A stretch of 14,707 bases of DNA from positions 16,327-31,033 of the forward strand of contig MU657726.1 of NCBI GenBank assembly GCA_026770575.1, read 5' to 3'. A model generated the notes under the pieces. The model ran no database searches and had not been told where the DNA came from. It was given only the letters and a program-made list of their open reading frames with translations. Made by a program: the position numbers and the translations under genes. Each line of letters begins with the position of its first letter. The stretch's first letter is position 1. This DNA comes from Pelagophyceae sp. CCMP2097 (taxonomy: Eukaryota; Sar; Pelagophyceae). This document shows positions 1 through 8,897 of the stretch, piece after piece.

Positions 1-359
1 CACGTGAGTGGCCGTCGTAGAGCCGTTGACCTTTCAAAGTCGCAACCAAACTCGCCCAGCACCAGCTGATTCCGACGACCTATGCAGCGGCCGCGCCTCC
101 GCTATAAGCGCCTTGACCGTGCAGCTGCACGCGGCCGCCGCCGCGTCGAAGCGCACGTATCGCTGTTCGAGATCGGGTCCCAGCCTTGACAAGGCATGGC
201 CGAGCCGCCATGCCGCCTTACGTTCCAACAGCGTATTCGAATTCGAACTACAAGTAGGAATTCCTAGATCTAGGCGAGGCGATCTCAGGGAGCGCACGAA
301 GCACGGGCGCGGTGTCCCAAACCCCAGCCGGTCGGCCGTGGTGCGTCCGCGAGTTGTGG
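1..359. other. Upstream region of the glycosyltransferase gene
   Basis: No convincing coding exon was found here; open frames on both strands are arginine-rich and match no family I recognise. The region probably holds the promoter and 5' UTR of the gene starting at 360. Its notable content is the palindrome cluster at 236-274, which is also locally AT-rich compared with its surroundings. An upstream exon of the neighbouring gene cannot be excluded. Confidence 0.4.
236..274. repeat. Cluster of three 12-bp perfect palindromes
   Basis: TTCGAATTCGAA lies at 236-247, TAGGAATTCCTA at 255-266 and CCTAGATCTAGG at 263-274; the last two overlap by four bases. All three are exact self-complements. They sit 86-124 bp upstream of the proposed start codon at 360. 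The middle one recurs at 14164-14175 and 14544-14555. A regulatory or repeat-element role is inference. Confidence 0.6.
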
Positions 360-2195
360 ATGGTGTCGTCGATCGCGCTGGCACTCCTCTGCGCGTGCGT
401 TTCGTATGCCGGCGCGTCGAACTCGAGCTCGCCCGACGTCGGCGGCGGCATGATCCGTTTGCAGAACGTGTGCTACACGGGCCTCCGCGATATCCGCATC
501 GCAGTCTACCCGCAGCCGCCCTCCAACGCGCTCCTCCGCCGCTGCGCCGAGCGCTCAAGCGGCGTCCGCGCAAGAGCCGGCGGACGCATCCCGTACAGGC
601 GCAGCGATGGCGACGTTAACCGGCGACCGCGCAGGCTCAACGACGCGGCGACGCCCATCGCGCGCGACTTTTGCAGGACGCACCGCAAGCGCAAGAACGC
701 GCAGCTCTGGACGCAGGTGCGCCGGGCGACCGTCGTCCGCCAGGCCGTCGGCGGACCTTCGAGACGGCCCCGAGGCGGTCCCGAAGGCGGTCCCGAGACG
801 GCCCCGAGACGGCCCCTCGTATCGACGGCGGCTCCGCGCGAGCCGCGTTGTAGGCGTATCTCGATTCGTTTTCGATGACGGAGCAGCGCGTGCAGGCGTC
901 CCGCGCTGTGTACCCGCCTAGAGGCGCGCAGCGAATCAAGCGCGGCGCCATTTTTAAATACATGGGCAACATTGGCCACGACGCCCTCCTCGAGGGCTCG
1001 ATGATCGACCACTTCGCGCTCCAACGCGCCTCCGGAGGTGCGCCCGCCGCGCAAAGGGGCCCGTATTTATGAATAGCGCAGGCGTCGGCTTCTTTGACGC
1101 GATGATGCTCGAGGTCCACGACTTGTACGGTACGCGGGCCCCTCCTCTTCAGTGGGCGCGGAGTGGCTCTTCGGTGGGCGCGGAGCCTCGCACGGCGCCA
1201 AACCTCCGGCGGCGGTCTATAGTCGTATCGTAGGCTGGGCCAACTTTGCCGCGGCGGTGAAAGATTCGAGTTCGTCGTGGACCATGTCCATGCTGAAGAT
1301 CCTCTTCGGCGCGGACCTGCCCCTCTTCTACTACCCGCACAAGACGCCCAACGCCGGCGCCGCGAAATCCAACTTGCCTGCCGGGGGCGTCTGTTTTGAC
1401 GAGTTGTACGTCCGCGCAAAAGCCTGGGACGTCGGTGCCCTCGAGACGCGCGCCATCGAGGCCGTGCCCGCGCTGCGCGACACCGTCGTCCGCGCCGTCC
1501 TCGGCCGCCTGCCGCCGCCGGCGGACGCGGCTTTGCCACGGAGCGTCGTCGTCTACGCCCGCTCCGAGACGAACCGCAAGCTCCTCGTGCGCGACGAGGC
1601 GTCTCTTCGCGCAGCTTTGAACGTGACCACCTTCCTGCGGCAGATGCCGCGCGGCTTCCACGACCAGGTGGCGCTCTTTGCGAATGCGGACGTCATGGTC
1701 ACCGCGCACGGCGCCAACGAGGCCAACACCATTTTCATGAAGCCCGGCGCGGTCAACGTCGAGATCATCCCCGCCTGCGTCGGCACCGTCCTGGAAGGCT
1801 GCTTCTTCCGCTACACGGGGAAACACCTCGACCTGCTGCCCCAGCACTTTGACGCCTTTGGAGTGCCTCGCGGCAACGCGGCCAAGATGCTCATGTCCTT
1901 CTACCCCGCCTACCACTACAAAACGGGCGTCCGCTTCCACGTCCTCTCCCAGTGCGTCCTCGGCGAGCATTGCAAGCGCGGCGTCGTCTCGCTGGCCGCG
2001 AGCGTGAAATACGACCACCGTGACTGGAAATACGACCATAACCAGAATACAGTCGTCGACGAAAAAGTCGTCCAACAACTGCGCAACATCGTCTACGACC
2101 CCGAAAGCGCAGACGCCCTCGACTCGGACGCCGTACCGAAGCGGCTGCCGGGGCCGCTCGCAGAGTTTGCTGTATACGAAGCAGACCTCGTCTGA
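360..2195 (+). CDS. GT61-like (DUF563) glycosyltransferase, four exons
   Basis: Predicted secretory-pathway glycosyltransferase. Proposed exons: 360-716, 854-1037, 1082-1129, 1234-2195, giving 516 aa. The ATG at 360 opens a hydrophobic signal peptide or anchor (MVSSIALALLCACVSYAG). The best family evidence is in the last exon: ADVMVTAHGANEANTIFMKP at about residues 349-368, matching the GT61 motif that normally reads HGAGLTNxxF followed by a PGA(V)xVEI stretch; CFDELYV and YARSETNRK upstream also fit. Earlier exons carry NVCY and GNIGHDALLEG, similar to the N-terminal half of such proteins. Introns are 137, 44 and 104 nt, GT-AG, with donors GTGCGC, GTGCGC and GTACGC. Skipping the 48-nt third exon also keeps frame. 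Sugar donor and acceptor are unknown; GT61 members include EOGT and plant xylosyl/arabinosyl transferases. The arginine-rich part of exon 1 (about residues 45-119) is the least certain. Confidence 0.68.
761..816 (+). repeat. Intronic 11-12 bp tandem repeat, five units
   Basis: Five head-to-tail units related to gagacggcccc (761-771, 772-782, 783-794, 795-805, 806-816) lie inside the proposed first intron of the glycosyltransferase gene. Units 1, 4 and 5 are identical; units 2 and 3 are variants (gaggcggtccc, gaaggcggtccc). This is a simple minisatellite; no function is implied. Confidence 0.6.
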
Positions 2196-2450
2196 CACCG
2201 GGGACATTAAATATTGTTTGTCTTTTAAGCTTTCGACGAGGCGCGCGCGGCCGAGACAGCCCGCGCGGGGGACGAAGAGGCACGCGGGGTGTAATGTTAT
2301 AGACCTCGAGTTAGAAAGTTCCGACGCTGCGGTAATGAGGTAGATTCGGCAGGTCGGTGGGCATGGGGGCGCCGGCGTATGTAAGCCAAAACTCGCGTGG
2401 GCGGCGCGCAAAGGTCCCTTTCAGGGAGTGGTCGAGGCCCCGCGTGGTGC
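2196..2450. other. Convergent intergenic spacer
   Basis: This gap lies between the stop codons of the glycosyltransferase (+) and the carbamoyl-phosphate synthase (-), so it should contain both 3' UTRs. An AT-rich patch just after 2195 (acattaaatattg) may be part of the + strand 3' end signal. No hairpin terminator or gene is seen. Confidence 0.4.
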
Positions 2451-5400
2451 TCAGTGGAACTCTTGCGGGTGCGTCCAGGCGTCGGCTTCCTGCTCCGACT
2501 CGTAGTACGAGAAGAGCGACTCCGGCTGGAGGCCGACGATTTCGCCCTGCTTCAGCTTCTTCAGCGCAGAGGCGAGCATCTCGAAGAGCTGGGCGTTGGT
2601 CACCAAGGGAATGTTGAAGTCCGCGGCCGTGCGGCGGATGAGGTAGTTGTCCTCGAGGCGGAGCGACTCCGGCGAGTGCAGGTTGACGACGAGCTTGATG
2701 CTGCGCGAGCGGAGCAGGTCCAGCGCGTTGGGGTCGAGGCCGCCAGGGTCGTCGGTTGGGAAGCCGACCGTCTCGCAGGGGATCTTGCGCTTGCGCAGGT
2801 ACTCCGCCGTCGCCGAAGTGGCGCAGAGCTTGTAGCCCTGGTCGTGGAGGTCGAACGCAGCGGCCAGAGCCTTGTGCCGCAGCGGCTTTGAGAAGGAGAG
2901 TAAAACGCGGTCGCCGTCGCCCGTCGGGAGCTGCATGTTCGTCGAAAGAAGAGCCTTCAAGAACGCCTCCTCCTTGGAAGCGCCGAAGCAGGCGACTTCG
3001 CCCGTCGATGACATCTCCACGCCGAGCGTCGGGTCCGCGCCGCGGAGGCGGGCAAAGGAGAACATTGACGCCTTGACGGCCGTAAACCCGCGAAGCTCCG
3101 AAGGAGGGTGCAGCTGCGGCAGGCGCTTGCGCAGCGCGCCGGGGATGGGCAGGCCCGCGAGGACGAGCGTCGCCACTTCTGCAAAGTCGACGCCGTGCGC
3201 CTTCGACACAAAGGGCACGGAGCGCGACGCGCGCAGGTTGCACTCGATGACGCGGACGTCGTTCATGGACTCAAACGAGCCGTCGAGCTCGTCGTCGCCC
3301 ATGGCGTTCGGGTCGGCGGCGGCCTCGCGGCCGCCGACGAGGAACTGGACGTTGAACGGCCCCGAGATCTGCAGCGCGTCCGCGATGGCGGCGGCGGCGT
3401 CGCGCGCCGTGCGCAGCTGGAACGCGTTCAAAGTGTGCGGCGGCAACACAAGTGTGGCGTCGCCGGAGTGGACGCCGGCGTCCTCGACGTGCTCGTGCGT
3501 GGCGCAGCAGATGATCTTGCCATTCTGGGCCACGCCGTCAATCTCAAGCTCGCGGGCGCCGCGCACAAACTTGGAGATGACGACGGGGTGGTCCGCGGAA
3601 ACGTCCTTGGCGTTGAGCAGCATCTGCTGCAGCTGCACCGCGTCGCGTGCGACGGCCATGGCCGCGCCCGAGAGCACGTACGACGGACGGACGAGGACGG
3701 GGTACCCGACGTCGTCGGCGAACTTGAAGGCGTCGGCCATGGACGTCAGCTCGGCCCAGCGCGGCTGCACGACTCCCGCGCGGTCCATCAGCGCGGAAAA
3801 CTTGGAACGGTCTTCCGCCGCGTCGATCATCGCCGGCGGCGTGCCCAACACATGGGCGCCGGCAGCGGCCAGCGGGACTGCCAGCGTCTGCGGGATCTGG
3901 CCGCCCATGGAGATGACGACGCCGACGTTAATTTTCTCGCGGTCGTAGACGTCCATCACGCGTTCCTCGGAGAGCTCCTCGAAGTAAAGCGCGTCGCACT
4001 CGTCGTAGTCCGTCGACACCGTCTCCGGGTTGCAGTTGATCATGACGCCGCGCACGCCCGCGGCACGCAGCGACCGCATGGCCGAGACGGCGCACCAGTC
4101 GAACTCGACGCTCGAGCCGATGCGGTACGCGCCCGACCCCAGCACCAGAGCGCCGCCCGTCGTGGCCAGGCCGTCGGCGCCCGTGACGACGTCGTCGTCG
4201 TCGCCGTGGTACGTCATGTACAGGTAGTTGGTCGTCGCGGCGAACTCGGCCGCGAGCGTGTCGATCTGCTTGACGCGCGGGACGACGCCGGCGGCGACGC
4301 GCGCCGTGCGCAGGGCGCCCGCCGTCGTGCCCGCGCGCTTGGCGAGCTGGGCGTCGGAGAAGCCGAGCTGCTTGCCGCGCAGGAGCCACTCCTTGTCGCC
4401 GACGTTGGCGGGGACCTGCTCCGAAAACTCGGCCACGTTCTCCAGGCGCGAGAGCCACCAGCGGTCGATCTTCGAGAGGTTGGCGACGGATCCAACGCCC
4501 CACTCCTTGTCGCCGCGCGCGCCGCGGTAGAGGGCCTCTGCGATGGACCAGATGCGGCGGTCCGTGGGGTTGGCCACCTTGTGAGCGAGCTCGTCGTAGG
4601 GCGTGTCCAGCGGTGCCGTCGGCTCGAAGCCCGGGTTGCCCGGGTCGACCATGCGCATGGCCTTTTGGAACGACTCCTCAAAGGTGCGCCCGATGGCCAT
4701 GACTTCACCAACACTCGACATGGCCGAGCCCAGGTTGCGAGTCACGTTCTGGAACTTGCCAAGGTCCCAGCGCGGGAACTTGGTCACCACATAGTCTAAA
4801 GCCGGCTCGAAGCACGCGGTCGTGGCGCCGCCGGTGACCTCGTTGCGCAGCTGCGGCAGCGAGACGCCCAGCGCAATCTTCGCGGCGACAAAGGCAAGCG
4901 GGTAGCCCGTCGCCTTGGAAGCCAGCGCGGAAGAGCGGGAGAGGCGCGGGTTGACCTCGATGATGGCGTACTCCATAGAGGAAGCGTGGAGGGCGTACTG
5001 AATGTTGCACTCGCCCACGATTCCTAAATGGCGCACGACCTTCAGCGCCGCCTCGCGGAGCATGTGGTACTCGGCATTCGACAACGTCTGCGACGGCGCG
5101 ATGACGATGGAGTCGCCCGTGTGGACGCCCAACGGGTCAAAGTTCTCCATGTTGCAGACAGTGACGCAATTGTCGTCGCCGTCGCGCACCACCTCGTACT
5201 CCACCTCCTTCCACCCGAGCATGGACTTTTCCACCAGCAGCTGCGGCGACACCGCCAGAGCCTTGATCGCGAGCGAACGCAGCTCGGCCTCGTCGTGGAC
5301 GATGCCCGACCCGAGGCCGCCCAGCGCAAACGCGGCGCGGACCATGCACGGGTAGCCCGTGACGTCGCGCGCGGCCGCAAGGGCGCCGGCGAGGTCGACG

Positions 5401-7477
5401 ACGGCGACGGAGACGGCCGAGGGCTCGCCGATCTCCGTCATCTTGTCCTTAAAGATCTCGCGGTCCTCCGTCGCGATCACCGCGTCGATCTGCGTGCCCA
5501 GGACGCGGACGCCGTACTTGGTGAAGATGCCGCGCTTGTCCAGCTCGATGCCGCAATTCAGCGCCGTCTGGCCGCCCATGGAGATCAAAATCGCATCGGG
5601 CTGCTCGCGCTTGATCACTTGCTCCACGAAATCGGGAGTCACGGGTAAAAAGTAGACCTGGTCCGCGGCGCGCGGGTCCAGGCGGCGCATCTCGCGCGTC
5701 ATGGTCGCGTCGACGTTGGTCTGGACGGACGCGATGTTCGGGTTCATCAAAACGACTTCAACACCCGCCTCCTTCAAAGCCTTGATCGCCTGAGCGCCAG
5801 AGTAGTCGAACTCGCCCGCCTGGCCGATCGACAAGCCACCGGAGCCGAGGAGCAGGACCTTCTTCGGGACTGCTTTGATGGGGCCGCCGGGGAGGTTCAT
5901 GACCGCAACCCGCGAAGGCGGCATGTTCAGCTTCACCGAACCGCCGAGCTTCTGCTGCTTGCATGCGTCGAGAAAGACGTCGAAGAGGAACGAGGCGTCC
6001 GTCGGGCCGCCGTTGGCCTCGGGGTGGAATTGGGCGGTAAAGAAGGGCTTGGACTCGTGGACAAGGCCCTCGTTTGACCCGTCGTTTTCGTTCGTGTACA
6101 GCGCCTTCCAGCCCTTGGGCAGGCCCTTGGAGTCATCGACGGCGTAGCCGTGGTTCTGCGACGTCACGATGGTCCCGCCCCCATAGACGTTGTCGGTGAC
6201 GGGCTGGTTCTGACCGCGGTTGCCGAAGCGAAGCTTCGTCGTCTGTGCCCCCGAAGCCAGGCCCGTGAGCTGGTTGCCCAGGCAGATGCCGAAGAGCGGC
6301 CGGATCGCGTCACCCTCGCGGCCCAGCACGTGCTTCAGCTCGTCGATGGTCGAGGCGCACGCTGTCGGGTCGCCCGGGCCGTTGGAAACGAAGACGCCGT
6401 CGAACTGGTCCATGAAGCCGGAAGAGGCGAACTTGTCGTCCCAGCGCACGACGGTGACGTCGGCGCCGCGGGCCGTGAGCTCGCGCACCATGTTGGCCTT
6501 CATGCCGCAGTCCACGGCCAGCACCTTGACAACGTCCGCTGCGGGCACGCCCGCCGCCGCAGCGTAGTGCGCTGTCTTCGTGGCGATCGTCACCTCGTCG
6601 ACGACGTGCCGCGCCGCCAGCGCCGCCGCGACCTTGGTCCGGTCGAAGGTTGAACCGACGGGCACGCCGTCCACGACGGGCTCGATCCAGCCGAGCATGG
6701 AGCCCTGCTCGCGGATGAGCTTGGTGAGGCGACGCGTGTCGACGCCGCAGATGCCGGGGACGTTGTGCGAAGCGAGCCACTCACCGAGGGATTGGGAAGC
6801 GTCCCAGTGCGAGTACGCGGCTGAGTAGTCCTGGCAGATCAGCGCCGTCGCGTGGATGTTGTGCGACTCGAACGACGTCCTAGGCAGGCCCGCCGCGTCG
6901 ACGGCGAACGCGGGCACGCCGTAGCTGCCGACCATGGGGTACGTCATGGCCAGCAGCTGGCCGCGGTAGCTCGGGTCCGTCAACGCCTCCGCATAGCCGA
7001 CCATGCCCGTCTGGAAGACGACCTCGCCAGACATCTGCAGCGGCTGGCCTGTCGCCGCCGCGCCAAACGAACGGCCGTGGAAGACCGAACCGTCCTCGAG
7101 GACCAGCGCCACGCGAGCGTACCTGCAAAGGAAAGTGAAGAAGGGCGCTCGCTATAGGCCCCATCCGCTGCAAAGGCCCGAACAGCTGGCGAGGCCCGCC
7201 CTCTTTCTCTCGGGCGGCGCCGGGCGTAAACGTTTAAGTCGCCCCGGCCCTTTGCGCGCAACCCGTCCCTCTCAGGGCGAGGGCAAACGCACGTCGAGGG
7301 GTCGGCGGCCTTGTTGCCGACGGAGGATGTGGAGAACGTCTGGCCGCCGCGCGCGAGGAGCCCCGCGCCGACGCGCTTCTGGGCGGCCCAGAGCGGCGCG
7401 GCCGCGCGGCAGGCCGGGAGCAGGCCCGCGCGCGCCGGGGCGGCGCAGCGCGCGGCGACGCCGTGCAGGCGGCGCAT
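2451..7477 (-). CDS. CPS: Glutamine-dependent carbamoyl-phosphate synthase, CPS I/III type, mitochondrial
   Basis: Makes carbamoyl phosphate from glutamine (or ammonia), bicarbonate and 2 ATP. Exon 1 is 7293-7477, exon 2 is 2451-7122; the 170-nt intron (GTGCGT...TTGCAG) joins ...DPST to YARVALVLEDGS, giving about 1618 aa. Exon 1 encodes an Arg/Ala-rich, acid-poor leader ending RGGQTFSTSS, typical of a mitochondrial presequence. Order: small-subunit domain, GATase class I with Cys in LFGICLGNQ (about residue 342) and the His/Glu of QFHPEA (about 428/430), then two CarB halves each with an ATP-grasp domain, then an MGS-like regulatory domain. No dihydroorotase or aspartate transcarbamylase is attached. 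Motifs such as YRIGSSVEFDWCAVS, ECNLRASRSVPF and LEDNYLIRRTA resemble animal CPS I/III rather than CAD, pointing to a urea-cycle enzyme as in diatoms; a role in pyrimidine synthesis remains possible. The ATG at 7477 is the first plausible start; the GTG at 7112 is internal. Confidence 0.93.
7123..7292 (-). other. Intron separating presequence and enzyme in CPS
   Basis: Read on the minus strand it starts GTGCGTTTGCCC and ends CTTTCCTTTGCAG, with a good polypyrimidine tract. It splits a codon (AC|G), restoring a Thr and a continuous frame from the targeting leader into the conserved small-subunit domain. The placement of the intron exactly between targeting sequence and mature protein fits acquisition of the leader as a separate exon. 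Confidence 0.75.
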
Positions 7478-7817
7478 GATCCCGTGCGCCGCGCGCGTGC
7501 GTGGGGCGGAGAGGGCGACGACGAGCAAGGCCAGCCTGCGCAGGTCGCGGATCCGGCGTTGCCGAGGCGGGTCCCGGAGCGGGGGCGGATGGGTATTCTT
7601 CGGCGCCGGGGGCGCACGGAGTCAGCTTCGGCGCCGACGCAGCAGCCTCGCCTCGCTTGCCCGGGGCTGCGGCGGTCCAGGGGCTTCCTGTCGCTAGACT
7701 AACCTGTGGTTCTCTTTGACTTGCCTAAAAGGCAACTTTGGCTCCCTTCGCCAATCGACGCTTTCGTAGTAAACGCACGTCGTCGGAACGACAAGCACGC
7801 CGAGCACGCTCCGGGTT
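7478..7817. promoter_or_regulatory. Divergent upstream region, CPS / purE
   Basis: 340 bp separate the two start codons, which face away from each other. The CPS-proximal 200 bp are very GC-rich; the purE-proximal part (about 7695-7800) is clearly less so. On the + strand it contains a CCAAT sequence at 7751-7755, 63 bp before the purE ATG, and a perfect inverted repeat TTGCC-TAAAA-GGCAA at 7721-7735. A shared bidirectional promoter is inferred from geometry only; no transcription start is known. Confidence 0.4.
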
Positions 7818-8516
7818 ATGGCGCGCGTCGGCGTGATCATGGGGTCCGACTCGGACCTCCCCGTGATGAAGGCGGCCTGCGAGATGCTCGAAGACTTTGG
7901 AATCGAGTACGAGTGCACCATTGTCTCGGCGCACCGCACACCCGCCAGACTCGTCGAATACGCGACGACGGCACAACAGCGCGGCCTCTGCGTCGTCATC
8001 GTATAGATACCGGCGTCCGATGCACACCGGCGACGGGACGGCCGCGGCGTACGCGTCGCCTTCGAGACTCTGGAATATGAAACGCGACGCGCGGGCGTTT
8101 CAGGCGGGCGCGGGCGGCGCGGCGCACCTCCCGGGCATGGTCGCGGCCATGACGACGCTGCCCGTCGTCGGCGTGCCCGTAAAGACGTCTGCGCTCTCGG
8201 GAGTCGACTCGCTCCACTCCATCGTCCAGATGCCCAAAGGCGTGCCCGTGGCCACCGTGCGCCCCCCGAGCCCCCCGCACCTCTCGGCGCCTTCGTCGAC
8301 GTTCGTGCGGCGCAGGTCGCGATCGGCAACGCGGCGAACGCGGCCCTCCTCGCCGTGCGCATCCTCGCCTGCTGCGGCGACGCCGAACTGACGCTCAAGC
8401 TCGCCCAGTTCGCCGAGCGCGAGCAAGACTCCGTCCTGGCAAAGGCGGAAACGCTCGAGGCCCAAGGCTGGCGGACGTGCGCCTCTTGCGAACCCCGGCG
8501 AAAAGCCCCGTTTTAG
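7818..8516 (+). CDS. purE: Class I PurE, N5-carboxyaminoimidazole ribonucleotide mutase
   Basis: Purine biosynthesis step converting N5-CAIR to CAIR. Exons 7818-8000, 8104-8256 and 8316-8516 give 178 aa, the usual size of a free-standing PurE. Introns are 103 nt (GTATAG...TTTCAG) and 59 nt (GTGCGC...GCGCAG), both phase 0. Family signatures in order: [14 protein letters not shown] at the N-terminus (phosphate-binding GSDSD), SAHRTP with the catalytic-region His at residue 39, [12 protein letters not shown] at 62-73 immediately after the first splice junction, [20 protein letters not shown], and [17 protein letters not shown], a form close to plant PurE domains. The SGVDSLxSIVQMP block marks class I. 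No PurK domain is attached, unlike plant and fungal fused enzymes, and no targeting peptide precedes the motif. The last about 15 residues ([12 protein letters not shown]) are a non-conserved tail. Confidence 0.9.
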
Positions 8517-8615
8517 TCTCGGCCAATGCGCGTGCTTAGGTACCTCGCGGCCGACGGCGCCCCCAAATCGTCGACCGTCATGTAACTCTCCGAGTTGAGT
8601 CGAGGCACCGACCAC

Positions 8616-8733
8616 TCTCGACCCCGGGCAGGACGCGGGGGCGCGGGCGTGCCCGAGTCCTCAAGACGGTGGCACAGGCGACGTTCCGGCGACGCGACGC
8701 GCGCGCTTCTGTCCTTGCCAGGGCGGCGCAAAG
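8616..8733. repeat. Direct repeat, copy A (~115 bp)
   Basis: Starts tctcgaccccgggc and ends gggcggcgcaaag. It aligns by eye along its length with 8778-8891, sharing blocks such as ggcgtgc, cgag, ttccggcga and gcgacgcgcgcgc, with small indels. It appears to be a diverged local duplication outside coding exons. Confidence 0.6.
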
Positions 8734-8777
8734 GCTGTGATGTGAAGACTCCAGATTAGTACAACTTGACCGCCCGG

Positions 8778-8891
8778 TCTCGACCCCGGGCGCGGGGGCG
8801 GGGGCGTGCGCGAGTGCTCGAGACGTTGCCGCGGCCGAGATTCCGGCGAGGCGACGCGCGCGCCTCCGACCTGGCCCGGGCGGCGCAGCGG
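8778..8891. repeat. Direct repeat, copy B (~115 bp)
   Basis: Partner of the copy at 8616-8733, same orientation, separated by about 45 bp. It ends just before the minus-strand stop codon at 8898, so it is probably within the 3' UTR of the plastid protein gene. Confidence 0.6.
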
Positions 8892-8897
8892 GGCGCC

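Larger units (their letters stand above)
8517..8897. other. Non-coding spacer with diverged duplication
   Basis: This stretch lies between the purE stop codon (+) and the stop of the C-x8-C plastid protein (-), so both 3' UTRs should fall here. Reading frames through it are Arg/Pro-rich and match nothing. Most of it is occupied by the two copies of a direct repeat (8616-8733 and 8778-8891). Confidence 0.45.

Noticed and set aside
1130..1152. 23-nt GT-AG pair in the glycosyltransferase gene
   Set aside because: Too short for a spliceosomal intron; the acceptor ending at 1233 gives a 104-nt intron in frame.
1149..2411. 420-codon minus-strand frame
   Set aside because: Antisense to the glycosyltransferase last exon, which has a recognisable GT61 motif; the minus-strand product is low-complexity.
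3108..4799. 563-codon open frame on the + strand inside CPS
   Set aside because: It is exactly antisense to conserved CPS domains; its Arg/Val/His-rich translation is the typical mirror of GC-rich coding DNA and matches no family.
7110..7112. GTG as the CPS start codon
   Set aside because: A nuclear eukaryotic gene would start at ATG; a good 3' splice site lies just upstream and exon 1 supplies a presequence with an ATG.
8513..8731. 72-codon minus-strand frame beside purE
   Set aside because: No family similarity, overlaps the diverged direct repeat and the purE 3' end; best seen as chance.
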